NCBI GenBank assembly: GCA_910574455.1
Contig: CAJSYZ010000005.1
Coordinates: 1,488,001-1,552,000, forward strand
DNA: 64,000 nucleotides
Source of the DNA: Trichaptum fuscoviolaceum
Lineage: Eukaryota; Basidiomycota; Agaricomycetes; Hymenochaetales; Trichaptaceae
Direction: 5' to 3'
Part shown: positions 22,579 to 33,415 of the stretch, piece by piece
Layout: every line of letters begins with the position of its first letter
Numbering within the stretch: position 1 is the first letter of the stretch
Position numbers and translations under genes: made by a program
Notes under the pieces: model-generated
Seen by the model: the letters and a program-made list of their open reading frames with translations, nothing else
Told to the model about the DNA's origin: nothing
Databases searched by the model: none

Positions 22579-23519
22579 AGTCCCTTACTCCTGCGCTCCC
22601 GGCGCACCCTGTCAATCTCCATTGCGTTGGGATCCTTCGTCGAGCTTGCGCCCGCAGTCGGGATCGTACGCGGAGCTGAACTAGTGGTGCCGGGATTGCT
22701 TCGGGGCGTAGCCGCTGGCTTTGATACTGGTCCATAGGCGTGTGCGAGCCTTAGCTTCTCGTCCGTCTCGGAAACCCAGTTGACGTAGGCATCGAATTTC
22801 ATATCCTTCGCCTCTGTGCTGGCGATGTGCTGGCGAACCTGGTCTTTGAGTCCCTTCCGGAACATGTCGAGGTAGATGACATCCGTCGTTGCGTCCTTGG
22901 GCCACCCAGTGAGGGCTTGGAGGGCACGGAATTGCGACGCAAACTCGGCGACCGTTCCTGTCTGGCGTAGGCGCATCAGCTTGTCGGCTGCGGCTTTGTC
23001 TGCATCGATTTCTCCGTAAGAGGCGCGAAGGGCGGCGAACAGGGCCTCCAGGCTGGCGGCTTCTGGCGGTGTCGGGATGTCCTGGAGTCGATCTAGAATG
23101 GGTCGTGCCCAGTCTTGCGCCGGTCCCCGCAGTAGCATCAGGGCGAATGCGACCTTGCGGGTTTCGTTCAGCCCAGGATGTTGTCCGAACAGGTAGAGCT
23201 TAATCTGGTGAATCCAGTTTTCCAGCTTGGCTCGTTCGCCTTCGAAGGTGTCGGGAAGCTTCATCTTGAGCCCTGCTCCACCCCCAGACGGGGAGGCGGG
23301 CTGGCTCGCGATTTGGGCTTCTAACGCCTGGTTGGCGTGCTTGAGCTGGGCGACAGTGTTCTGAACCTGATTGTGTTCGTTGACTAACTTGGAGTAGCGT
23401 TTTTCGAGGGTGTCGAGGCGATCAAGGATGGGCTGGAGTTTGTCTTCCTCCATCGAGGAGCTCGGGGACGGGAAAGCGAAGGTATCTGCGAGTCCTCCCC
23501 ATTCCTGGTGGGACGACAT
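22311..23519 (-). CDS. Gag protein of the Ty3/gypsy element
   Basis: A frame of about 402 residues from the first methionine inside the internal region (MSSHQEWGG at 23519). The open frame itself extends back into the LTR to 23663. A coiled-coil stretch is followed by the gag core (ENWIHQIKLYLFGQ, FASQFRALQALTGW, YLDMFRKGLKDQV) and one zinc knuckle of the form CX2CX4HX4C (CYYCGEKDHLVSDC). A Pro/Ser-rich tail ends the protein. Confidence 0.85.
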   Translation of the reverse strand: MSSHQEWGGLADTFAFPSPSSSMEEDKLQPILDRLDTLEKRYSKLVNEHNQVQNTVAQLKHANQALEAQIASQPASPSGGGAGLKMKLPDTFEGERAKLENWIHQIKLYLFGQHPGLNETRKVAFALMLLRGPAQDWARPILDRLQDIPTPPEAASLEALFAALRASYGEIDADKAAADKLMRLRQTGTVAEFASQFRALQALTGWPKDATTDVIYLDMFRKGLKDQVRQHIASTEAKDMKFDAYVNWVSETDEKLRLAHAYGPVSKPAATPRSNPGTTSSAPRTIPTAGASSTKDPNAMEIDRVRRERRSKGLCYYCGEKDHLVSDCPTRPPTRNLKATKSTSPSSPAPPALQSFEETLKRMAEQYVQNVQQSVLQNAFAAMTPAAKNVHNPEAPPPADFQ

Positions 23520-23608
23520 CGCGGGTCGGCGGTACGGGTGCGGGGGTAGAAGTAAAGAGCGTGAGGGTGTCGAGTCCGAGCGGCGGTGAGCCAGGACTTT
23601 TGACCTAA

Positions 23609-24438
23609 TGTTACGACCGTCGGGAATTGTAGCGGGAAACAGTTTCGGGAAACTGGAATTCACGACAAGAACCCGCGTTCGGGAATCTGGATTCGCGACT
23701 GGGAACGAGCGTGGGAATTCTGGCGGGAAACGCGCGGGATTCTATCCAGGCGCGTCGCGGGATTCTCAAGGCCAGCTAGGACTCTTCACTGCTTTGAACG
23801 TCAAGTAAGCGGATCCCTAAGGAAGCACTCCACAAGTAAGTATTGCGCAACTAACTACACAGGAGAAAAGAGAGAGATCGCACCTAAGGAAGCACTCCAC
23901 AAGAGGTCAAAAGTGGGGTGCTCCTTACGATGCCTACAGCTATTTATCTACTTCGTAAAGACTGTATAGTTAATCTACGCTAAGTGTCCTTGCGCAATGC
24001 GCACCTATCTACTACAAACGATACATGCTACGACCGCACTGCTAGGCATGTCTATCCCGTCTCTCCAGATGGCTACGGCCTGTCCGTGGACGTCAGCGTC
24101 CGGTCCGGGGCCGCGACTAGCCAGACTAGGTATGCCAGACTGTTGCAGGTCGTCACCTTGAGGTACTAACGGATTAATGAGCGTATGTTGATAAGTGAAT
24201 GTACGTGTGCCGTGGCGGGTCGTCGTAAATGAATGTGTGTATGCGTGCATGGTGGTCGGGACGGTGGTGCGGGATAGGTCACGTGAGCGGGGGATCTTGC
24301 GGGGGATCGTGCGAGTCGGGAAAGGGGTTTCGCGCGGGGAATCCAATGGCGGGATTCTCCCCGCGGGATTGTCTGCTCATGTCGGGATCCTTGGCGGGAA
24401 AGTGCTGGAAATGAGAAAAGGGGCCTGGGATCTCGACA
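23609..24438 (-). repeat. 5' LTR of the Ty3/gypsy element
   Basis: 830 bp, TG...CA ends, followed on the plus strand by the target copy ctcct at 24439-24443. As the 5' LTR of a minus-strand element it should hold the promoter. Confidence 0.9.
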
Positions 24439-24443
24439 CTCCT

Positions 24444-26313
24444 ATCCCTTTCCGACACTAGATTTCAAGAACACGCAACGTTTCAGTTCATGGTTTTCAA
24501 TACGTTGCAAAGGCGTGACGTTAATAGCAGTGCCCGCTTCAAAATTAACAAGAATCAGTTCCAATTCTTCCAACACGGGATAGACGGTATTTCACTGCAC
24601 GCCATTGATTGCATCGCAAGTCGTCTTGAAAACGGTGGGTCCCTTGAAGCACGTACAGAAGACGAACGGGTTATTATGCAACTTATGAATAAGGTGACTG
24701 CAATTACCGGAAACGTTCAAGGAACTTCTAGCTCTCGAGTTCGCGTTCGGAATAAAATTCGCGCTATGATGCACTTTCTTGGGATGCCTAGCTTTTATAT
24801 TACAATCAACCCCGCTGATGTGTACAGCCCTATCCTCAAATTCATGTCCGGTCAAGAGATAGATCTCGATAACTTGTTACCTGAACAGGTTCCCCAATAC
24901 TGGGATCAAGCGACACGCATCGCTCGGAACCCCGTTCTGTCCGCAGAATTCTTTGATCTAAGCATGCAAGGCTTCTTCGATTCCATTCTTAACTACACAG
25001 CTGACCACAATCCCGACGAATTAGGTGTCCTCGGGCTCACTAAAGGTTATTTTGGTTGCGTCGAAGCTCAGGGTCGCGGTACTCTACATTGTCATCTCTT
25101 CGTGTGGCTTGAAGGCGGCTTGAATCCCCAGCAAATCAAAGAACGAGTAACAGACCACGAGTTCACAGATAGGCTTTGTGATTACATAGACGACAACATT
25201 AAAACCGCTATTCCCCCACTACCCACGCTCGACAACGTTTATCCTCTGCAAACCTTTCACCCGTGCGCAACACGAGGTCCATTTATTGATGATGAGGAAA
25301 GCTTCTTCGACTCACCAGCAGCCCAAACCGACCTGCATTTACTTGCAAACTCATGCCAGCGACATGTCCATGCGGCAACTTGCTATAAGTACTGGAAAGG
25401 ATTGCACGAGAAAAAGGAATGTCGATTCAATCTAGACCCTACGCAATTTGTCGAGAAAACAACACTTGACGCCGAAAGTGGAGAATTTGAGTTCCGTATA
25501 ACCGACGGTATGGTGAACAACTTCTGCGATACCATCCTAATGGCAATGAGGTGCAACATTGACATAAAGTTTATTGGCTCCGGTCAATCGGCTAAAGCTG
25601 TGTTATATTACATTACAGATTACATCACAAAGGCTCAGTTAAAAGCCCATAACTCATATGCAGCTCTGAAAACAGCTGTCATTAAACTTCGAGCTCTTGA
25701 CGAAGATGAGGATCACGACGGGTATGACTACAAGGCCAGACAACTTCTAGTGAAGTGCGCGAACTCCCTCATAAGTAAACAAGAGCTCTCCGCACCACAG
25801 GTTTCCGCTTATCTTATGGGCATTGGAGATCACTACACATCTCATTCGTTCCGAACGCTCTTTCTCTTTGCATTCGAAGCGTTCGTTAAAGATCACTTAC
25901 CGCGTTGTCTTCAAAGTACTCCTGCAACCCGTGATGAAAGAATCGGAGACGAGACGGAAGACGATGACGAGGACCCTTCTGACAGTGACTCTACGGTGCC
26001 TAACGACGATAACGTGGAACAAGCTGACGAGCCTTCGTACGACGACGTCCTCATTGCCGCGGCACCTGACGGAAAGGTTCGCGCAGTTCAAAACGATGTG
26101 ACCGACTACTTGCTTCGCAGTCACTCCGATGACACGCTGCCGCTTTGGAACTTCATATCAATGTACGATAAGATCCCGTTAGCGCATGACAGACGCAAGA
26201 TTACAGATCCGGACAAGCCTGCGAGAGGAAGACCTTGCAATCCTCGTGCTCAATTCTTGCCATCACATCCTGATCACGACTCACACATACTACGCCAGCG
26301 CTGCGCCGAATAA
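24444..26313 (+). CDS. Helitron RepHel protein, replication-initiator (HUH) part
   Basis: The reading resumes directly after the retroelement (SDTRFQEHATFQFMVFNTLQ...). It holds the HUH metal-binding motif within GRGTLHCHLFVW (about 25075-25110) and the catalytic tyrosine region AVLYYITDYITK (about 25596-25635), both hallmarks of Helitron Rep. LPSHPDHDSHILR near the end is the conserved bridge to the helicase. The frame then meets a stop at 26313, while the protein clearly continues in the next frame. One base is out of step between about 26286 and 26313. Confidence 0.87.
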
Positions 26314-29300
26314 CTACTACATTCCCGTTCTAACTTGCGCTGTTCCAAACTCCGACATCGTCGCGAACAAGGAACGTCATGCTATGCTGATGCTCATTCT
26401 CTTCAAACCCTGGCGAAACGTAGATGATTTGCTTAATGGACATAGTACATGGGTAGATGCTTACACATCATTTCAATCGGATCCCGATCCCGAACGCAGT
26501 CGAATCATTGAAAACATGCAGCTGTTGAATCAATGTAAGGATGCTAGAGATAAAGATTTCGCAGCTAAAGGAGCAAATAGAAGACATCTATTGCGGTCTC
26601 TTGATGCTTCTCGTGGCCAGCGTCGGGCGATAGATAGAGGCCTTGACACATTTCTTGAGGAGGACGAGGAGATTGCAGAACGGCTCAACGACATTAACCG
26701 CTCGCAGTCCAACACGCTCATGACCGAAAAGCTTGAGGAGGAATCTGCCCTTGCAGCCGCAAGGGATGCCGGTCTTTATGACATCGACGACGAGGAGTAC
26801 ATGCACTTGCAGAACGATGAAGAGTTAGATCATCTCACGGATGGCGAAGACGGACACATGGTCGTCACAGACGACTGCAAGCTCGAAACAGTTTGGAGAG
26901 ACTCTTACGCTAAACGCAGAGCACAGTACAAGGAGTCTCTAAAGCCCATCGTTACCGATGCTCCCCCAGGTTCTACGGGCATTCCCTACCGCAACTCAAA
27001 TACGTTACCCGCTGAATCCCACATGTCCATTACATCCCTTGCAAACGCCCACGCACAAACTGACAGCCTTCATCGAGATGTTCATTTATGCACAGGTGAG
27101 TTGACGATTACGGATAAGAAACGAATCATGGATGAAGTGTCTCTCGAATTCAGTCTTAACGAAGAGCAAGACAGAGCATTTCGCATCGTCGCGAACCACT
27201 CGATTGAGCCAAAGCAGTGCTGCCCTTTGAGTCTCTTTCTGTCTGGCCCGGGAGGCACGGGCAAATCTAGAGTGATAGATTCCATCACCACTTTCTTCTC
27301 ACGATTGAACGAGACAAGACGGTTCAGATTGGCATCCTACACGGGAGTCGCTGCGAAGAACATTAAAGGGATGACGCTCCACACCCTGCTCAATCTTCGC
27401 CAGCTAGACAACGAGAATGGGAAAGAAAATAACTCGGCTTCAAAACAAGAGCTTTTCGCAATGTGGTCTGGCGTGGAATACCTTCTTATCGACGAACTGT
27501 CCATGATCGGTTGCGAATTCTTGACGAAAATCAGTGCAGCTCTAAGCATTGCAAAGTGTAATCCTGACCCATTCGGAGGCGTCAGCCTAATCTTCGCGGG
27601 AGACTTCTGCCAACTACCGCCGGTTAAAAATACGCGGTTGTTTTCTCCTATAGAGGACAACAATCTTGTGTCCGATTCTCAAAATAAATGGGCTCAGATG
27701 AAACTGATGGGTAGATCCGCTTGGCTCGCCACTGACACAATTATTGTACTTCACCAACAAATGCGACAGCAAGGTCAGCAGAACATCCGGTTTCGACAGC
27801 TACTTGATCGTCTGCGCTTTGGCGCCTGCAACCAGGATGACATTAACTTGCTGAAGACTAGACTCATGTCGCAAACTCAGAACGACCTAGCGAGCCCAGA
27901 ATGGCGATCCGCCCCAATTATTACGAGGAAAAACCACGTCAAGGATGTTTTAAACTTTCAAGGTGCTGAAACGTTCGCGGCTCGTAATCGCAAGCCCATC
28001 CATTATTATCACGCGAGAGATTTCAGAAAGGGTAAACCTGTAAATGCTAAACTTCAAGAGCAGCTGCTACAATACCACTCTGGTAAAACATCTCAAGCAA
28101 TGGGTCGCTTGCCCCTTGTCGAAGGTATGCCTGTCATGTTCAGTCAGAACTACGACGTAGCTGGAGGTGTCGTGAATGGCAGTATGGGAATACTGAAATC
28201 GGTCCGATACTCAGTCGACGAGAACGGTACTCGTTTCGCAGAATCCTGCGTTATAGAATTGCCTGACATCACGTGCGACCCCATGGAAGGTCTGAAACCG
28301 AATGAAGTCGTAGCTCTCGCGGAAGAATTCGATGTCAAAATTAAAGATTGGCGGACTGATGAAACTACAACGTTTAAGAGAAGACAACTCCCGATACAGC
28401 CCGCTTTCGCAATGACGGACTACAAAGCCCAAGGACGGACGCTCAAGAATGTGATACTAGACTTGAGGAACTGCGTTGGTTCTCAGTCCCCGTATGTCAT
28501 GGTATCGCGAGCCACCTCTTTGGAGGGAATTCTCATTCTCCGCGACTTCGCCTCCGAACGTGTACGCTGCCATCTTTCTCAAAACCTCAGGAAAGAACTT
28601 GGCAGATTGGACGAATTGCACATTGCCTGTAAGAACAGATTCTCGAGCGGAGAGCACTTTTGCAGGGCCTCCCTTGATCATCCCATTCAATCCAACTTAC
28701 TCAAAAAGATGGCCCCGCAATCAGTCATCGATGCATCAACATCGTTTCAAAACTCCAACCCAGAATCTCAGACCCAAGCAAGTATCTCTGACCACGAGAA
28801 GCCTTCACCGATCTCCAACCTTCCCCAGTCCCAACCCACGAACGGCTTCGCACTACCGCCGTCCCTTGCTCAACTGGAAGTCTTCTCCGCAACCAGTTCC
28901 CGTCCCCAGGTTCCGGACGGCGGTCTCACAACTGCGGTCGACTGCCCCATTCCACACCGCACTCCCTCGGGCCTCACAACACGATTCCCTTCCGAAAGGA
29001 CAAATTTTCCCCTTTCTCGCTCTTCCTTCACGCTCTCGACATTCGGTCGCGACCCCGAGAGACCTTCGGACCCGACATCTTTCCCGACCCCTCTTCATCC
29101 TCCGCAACATCCGGTAAATGCGTCCCTCGCAATGCAACACAGAACGCCTATCGGATCACTCCCTAACTTACAAACCATGTCTCAAATTTCCCCTTTTCCC
29201 CATCCATCCTTCACTCCAGACCACACTCTACAACCGACGGAATCGCACACCCGACTTCTTACTGCTGAAATTCCAGGCCTCTTTCGCAAAGAACTTGGCC

Positions 29301-29470
29301 AGACAACCAGACCTCCTACCGATATCTCGCACTCCGTACTTTCCGCCTCCTTTCCTTCGATCACGCTCGACCTAGGCTCATCTTCTCCTCCAACTTCACT
29401 CAGACGCTCTGTGTCAATGAACAATTCAGCTGACGAACATCGCCCCGCGAAGAGGCCGCGTCTGCGATAG
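26290..29470 (+). CDS. Helitron RepHel protein, Pif1-type helicase part and C-terminal tail
   Basis: The frame is open from 26186, but homology starts about 26300 (NNYYIPVLTCAVPN, LILFKPWRN). Helicase motifs follow in order: Walker A GPGGTGKS (27245-27268), YTGVAAKNI, Walker B LLIDELSM, AGDFCQLPPV, MPVMFSQNYD, YKAQGRTLKNVILDL and VMVSRATSLEG. This is a superfamily 1B Pif1-like helicase. About 250 residues of Pro/Ser/Thr-rich low-complexity sequence follow, ending in the basic run RPAKRPRLR, which looks like a nuclear localisation signal. Confidence 0.88.
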
Positions 29471-29589
29471 ATAAAAGGCGCGTCGCTTTCCTCGACTTAC
29501 TGTTCTCTATCGACTCTAGTCGTTCTCTCTCCCTTGCTTCAATCGCCCTCACTTCCTCTACCAATACCTTCTTAACCAACTTCGCCACC

Positions 29590-31046
29590 ATGGTTCTCCC
29601 TCAAACCCCCGCCGTTCAATTCATTCGCGCAGACCTCTACGCTCAATGCATGTCCTTCCTCAAGAACAACATTGACCTGCTGCACGAATCGCCCGACTCC
29701 ATCATGGACTTGGACAAAGCGCACTTGTTCAACTTCGTACCCGACACAAACTCCGCTCACGGTGTCTTCGCCGAACCAGATGGCAAAACGTGCAAAAGCG
29801 TCCGAATGATTGGCCAACTCGGCAACAACCTGATGCTCAATCCCTACTTCACCCTTACAGCAAGGGACAAACGTGGTGTACGTTCTTTTCTTTCTCATCA
29901 CTTGCTAATCCGCTAACCTGTCATTCTTTCGGCCAGGTCCCTAGTCAACGCATCACAACGCAGAAGACGAAACTTTACGTCCTCGTCCCTGGCTCCGCCG
30001 ACCTTCCAGACGAATACAAGGACCTGCTCCGCAACCAGTTCCGCGTTGCAGACCTAGTGCAACGCATCCACGAAGAAAAGCTTGAAGCTCCTACTGAAGG
30101 TATGTACAAACTATTAACTATAAAGTGATCCTTCTCCTTACCATCTCCTACAGGCAATGCAATCAGGATTAACGACCTCATCCGCGACGCCGACGGTTCT
30201 TCCATGGTGACCACCTTGTCATCCCAGGACAAAATGTGGAAGAAGACGTTCCCGAAGACTGAGAAGCCAAAGGACATCTTCAACAAAAGTGTAGCAGCCA
30301 ATGAGCCTCCGCCTGGTACGGTTTCCTCACTTTCCCTGAATTAACATACTACCAGTCTCTGATTGCTCTACACATGCTTAGATACACTCGCATCGTGGAC
30401 TGACCCAGAAAATGTTTACGGAACAACAGTCAATAAGGCTGCTTACAAGCTCAACACGGATGTACAAATATTCGACAAGGACGGAGAGCTCGCCCATCCT
30501 TCGAACTACGATAAGATTTTACTTCCCGGAACCTGGGTAGTTTTCGATGCGCACCTCAGATTGTAAGTACTTTTTACGTTCCGCGTCTTCATTGTCTGTA
30601 AATTAACACCATTCTATTTTAGATGGGACTTCTCACGGGCCGATGGCATTCAAAGCGCGCCGGGCGGAAGGACACGTACCTACCATTGGGAATTTACTTC
30701 AGTTCGTGTCCTACTTCCTCCATTCTCCAACAACGTTACCAAGAAGAGGAGCGCTGAGTCCGCTCTCATTCCATCCGCACCGCGTGAGTTCAAGATTCCC
30801 AAGCTCAGCGACTTCTTGGGAGAGACCGCTTTCGAAATATCATACAGTACGCCTCCCAGTTCCCCATCGGCTTCCCCTTCCTCGAGCAGCACTTCCCACC
30901 GGTCGTCTAACGGAATTGCTTTGTCCGACTTCAGCCCGGCCTCCGGGCAGCAAAGTCTCAAGAAGGCTTCAGGTAAAACCGCTAACAAGCCGTCCAGGAA
31001 GGGGAAAGAGAAAGAAGTACCCGAGACTATGGAGGAGGACATGTGA
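29590..31046 (+). CDS. Uncharacterised 405-aa protein, possible OB-fold
   Basis: Five exons join in frame: 29590-29877, 29937-30099, 30154-30315, 30382-30562 and 30623-31046. The start follows a good context (gccaccatgg) 120 bp after the RepHel stop on the same strand. I do not recognise the family. The central part (VYGTTVNKAAYKL, VQIFDKDGEL, ILLPGTWVVFDAHLRLWDF, YHWEFTSVRVLP) alternates short strands and turns as an OB-fold does. An RPA-like single-strand binding role beside RepHel is an attractive guess only. The C-terminal third is Ser/Pro-rich and ends in a basic patch (KPSRKGKEKE) and an acidic end. No frameshift or stop interrupts it. Confidence 0.6.
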
Positions 31047-31399
31047 GACTCCTCAATTTCACCCGCGGATGAACATCGGTCACGCAATAACATAGATTTT
31101 TCTTCTACTTATGTTGTATTTACTCGTCTCTCTCTATACATATATTGTGCATGAAACCCAACTTGCCTCTTCCTCCAAATTCGCAGTCAGTAATATTTCT
31201 TCATCCTCTCATCTTCTCTCGATTCCCCGCCCATGCTCGGCTTCGGCTCCACAAGTTTCATTCTCTTCAGTCTCCTTTTCAATGTCTCACGCTATCACAA
31301 CAGCTAAAACGCTGACGGAGGTGGCAGACTCTCGTTCTCCAAACCCTCTACCAACAACACCTTTGGCTCACAATCTTCGTCGCACGACCGTCGGAATCA

Positions 31400-32311
31400 A
31401 TGGCTCCTACGTTCTCCAGGTTCTCTGATACTGCCGATTTGACATACGTTCCATACCAGCGCGTTGACATCGCCGACTTGCTCTGCGGCACCTTACCCCC
31501 TGGTGCCACCATGGAAGCTGTTCTGCTTGACCGTCGACTGTGGCTATTCGATCGCATCACATCCGACCCAAATGGCTTGGCCACAGCCATGGAGAAGCTC
31601 GGTATGATCCTCACGGGCTCTGCCGCGTTGGCGTTTGCCCTTCCAAACATCCAGAGGAGGGACTTCGACTTCCTTATTCCCCGTGGCTCACTAGAGGCTG
31701 TGATATCGACCTTCGCAAAATGGGGATATGAAGTTGATACCTCTGATCGCGAAGAAACTTCCGCACAGGGTCTCACTCCCATTACGAGCGTTCACAGTGT
31801 GACGAAGCTGGTCAGCCACAGCCAAATCGGCGACGACAACCACAAGACGTTCACTAGCATCGACCTCATTGAATCATCGTCCTCGAACGTCCTGGAGCCT
31901 CTATTCTCATTCCACACAACTGCATCAATGGTCTTCCTTTCCTCACGAAGCTTCTTCATGGCGTACCCCGAATTCACACTGACAATGAGGAACGCCGAGA
32001 CCGCGGCTTACAAAGCAGATCGTCCAGACGGTCCCGACCTTGTTAATACTTTCCGGCAATTCAAACTCTTAGAGAAGTACGAAGACAAAGGCTTCACATC
32101 GATTCACTATCCTTACTCAGCACACGAGGAATCTCTCCACTCTCTTTGCGGCAAGAAGCTGCGCTCCGTCCATGATAATCACGGGTTACTTATCGTCTTG
32201 GACAGAAAATTCAATGGGATACCCGGGGAACAAGACGAGACCATCGGAACATGGAGGTTAGGAGGTAGTTTGCAGACTTGCGCGAACTGCTCCGCGTCAC
32301 CCGAGGTGTAA
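31400..32311 (+). CDS. Nucleotidyltransferase-fold protein (303 aa)
   Basis: A single exon. The signature of the nucleotidyltransferase fold is visible: LTGSAALAF (Gly73-Ser74), then DFDFLIP (Asp88 and Asp90), with a third acidic residue in the strand TSIDLIES (Asp155). FAKWGY lies between them and TTASMVFLSS with MAYPEFTL after. The spacing fits hG[GS]x9-13DhDh. Such proteins transfer NMP to RNA, protein or small molecules, but the substrate here is unknown. It shares layout and the MAYP block with the protein at 10957-12057, in which the active-site residues are lost. It lies 354 bp after the 405-aa gene on the same strand. A shorter frame starting at 31281 is in another register and is probably not part of it. 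Confidence 0.65.
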   Translation: MAPTFSRFSDTADLTYVPYQRVDIADLLCGTLPPGATMEAVLLDRRLWLFDRITSDPNGLATAMEKLGMILTGSAALAFALPNIQRRDFDFLIPRGSLEAVISTFAKWGYEVDTSDREETSAQGLTPITSVHSVTKLVSHSQIGDDNHKTFTSIDLIESSSSNVLEPLFSFHTTASMVFLSSRSFFMAYPEFTLTMRNAETAAYKADRPDGPDLVNTFRQFKLLEKYEDKGFTSIHYPYSAHEESLHSLCGKKLRSVHDNHGLLIVLDRKFNGIPGEQDETIGTWRLGGSLQTCANCSASPEV

Positions 32312-32719
32312 CGTACATCCACTTCGTCTCTTTCCGCTCATTAAGAAACATGCGTTGTCCCTTCCTACATTACTCTATACATTAGCTCCAACTGTTTCCC
32401 TACGATTTACTTTACACATCCGCTTCAACTGTTTCCTTGCGATTTACTATGCTACGTCGACGTTGTAACGAGGCCATAATCCCACAATAAAGTGCTATTC
32501 GTTTGCAATTCCTGATTGAATATCACACATCCGAGACTCCGAAGTCCGGCCTCGTCTCTCTCCTGTGTCAATGTGACTCTGGGCCCATTCGCCGAACACA
32601 CAGCTCCTATCACAAATGTCCGCGACTCCTGAGCGATGGGTCGAGATCGCGAAAGCCATGCGATATCCGGACGACCGTCTAAATTTTCATATTCTTAGGT
32701 TCTCTCGCGACGCTATAAA
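32312..32719. other. Intergenic; nothing firm
   Basis: A short frame at 32616 (MSATPERWVEIAKAMRYPDD) could be an upstream exon of the next gene, since it is followed by ttcttag. No donor joins it in frame with confidence. Confidence 0.35.
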
Positions 32720-33077
32720 ATGGCAGATATTTCGTCTAATTCATTCAGTCTCGAGCTTCCTCCTAGTCTTACTGTCAAGATGTGTGCACCTGACGCTAAT
32801 CAACAACCTCAAGTGTTCTTCGTAGACACGGACGGAATGATCTTCAGATATCTTCACTCCACCGCTATATCAGAGCAAGAAGAAGCAATCGTGAACAGGG
32901 AGAAGATGAGAAAGCATAAAGTTCGTATACTCTCTTCTCCCTATATCCTCTTAACTCAATCGACTCGAATTATAGTTTAGAAAGTTGCTCCCATCTGACC
33001 TACGGGCCCTCCGTCTCGCAAACGATAAATTGCGCAATAAGTATGAACTCGAATTGCCAGTTCAACGCAGGTTCTGA
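32720..33077 (+). CDS. Small uncharacterised protein (100 aa)
   Basis: Two exons, 32720-32920 and 32976-33077, around a 55-bp GT..AG intron and both in phase 0. The product begins MADISSNSFSLELPP. It has a central Glu/Lys-rich helix and ends KYELELPVQRRF after a second charged helix, so a short coiled coil is likely. No family was recognised. It continues the plus-strand series that follows RepHel. Confidence 0.45.
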
Positions 33078-33415
33078 TTCGATTTAACTCCAGGAAGCCC
33101 TAGATGCTAATACCATGCACACGCTCTTGCTCGGACGAGTTTCACTTACCGGTCCTTGTTTCATATTGTCTCCCTTCCCTTATTCCGATTAATGACCCGT
33201 AACATAAACAAACCTGACAAGAGCTCATGTTATATTTCAACTGAAATCACGTATAACGTTTTAACACGTCCCACACCAGATATAACTCAGTACCTGCATC
33301 GCTAAATCAAAGAGGACAAATTTCATACATCTGATGCGGAGCATTTTCATAACTCAAATCACAAAAAAAAGTGTGGCGAAAGCCCACTGCATTTTCATCT
33401 CTCACAAAAACTTTG

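Larger units (their letters stand above)
17710..24438 (-). mobile_element. Ty3/gypsy chromovirus-type LTR retrotransposon
   Basis: The element is 6.73 kb and lies on the minus strand inside RepHel. Its LTRs are 17710-18538 and 23609-24438, flanked by the 5-bp duplication ctcct (17705-17709 and 24439-24443). On its coding strand it carries gag, then protease, reverse transcriptase, RNase H, integrase and a C-terminal chromodomain. A purine-rich tract (ggaggggggtaa on the minus strand) adjoins the 3' LTR at 18539-18550. No tRNA-type primer site beginning TGG was found next to the 5' LTR, so self-priming of the Tf1 type is possible. Near-identical LTRs imply recent insertion, yet pol has two 1-bp frameshifts. 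Confidence 0.92.
15418..29470 (+). mobile_element. Autonomous Helitron core (RepHel), interrupted by an LTR retrotransposon
   Basis: One gene encodes a Helitron N-terminal zinc region, a HUH replication-initiator domain and a Pif1-type helicase. It is split by the element at 17710-24438. Excluding that element and one target copy, the coding length is about 7.3 kb (roughly 2,420 codons). The terminal TC..CTRR ends of the Helitron were not identified; neighbouring genes from about 9.6 to 35 kb may be cargo. Confidence 0.85.

Noticed and set aside
23583..23608. A tRNA primer site next to the 5' LTR of the Ty3/gypsy element
   Set aside because: The adjoining sequence has no TGG start at the expected place and no convincing match to a tRNA 3' end; self-priming is possible but not shown.
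17709..24461. Pairs of identical open frames at both ends of the retroelement (about 60-113 codons)
   Set aside because: They lie wholly in the two LTR copies and are duplicated by the LTRs; no coding signature.
26186..26313. A small intron to explain the frame change in RepHel
   Set aside because: No GT..AG pair restores the frame without removing the conserved LPSHP segment; a 1-bp shift is simpler.
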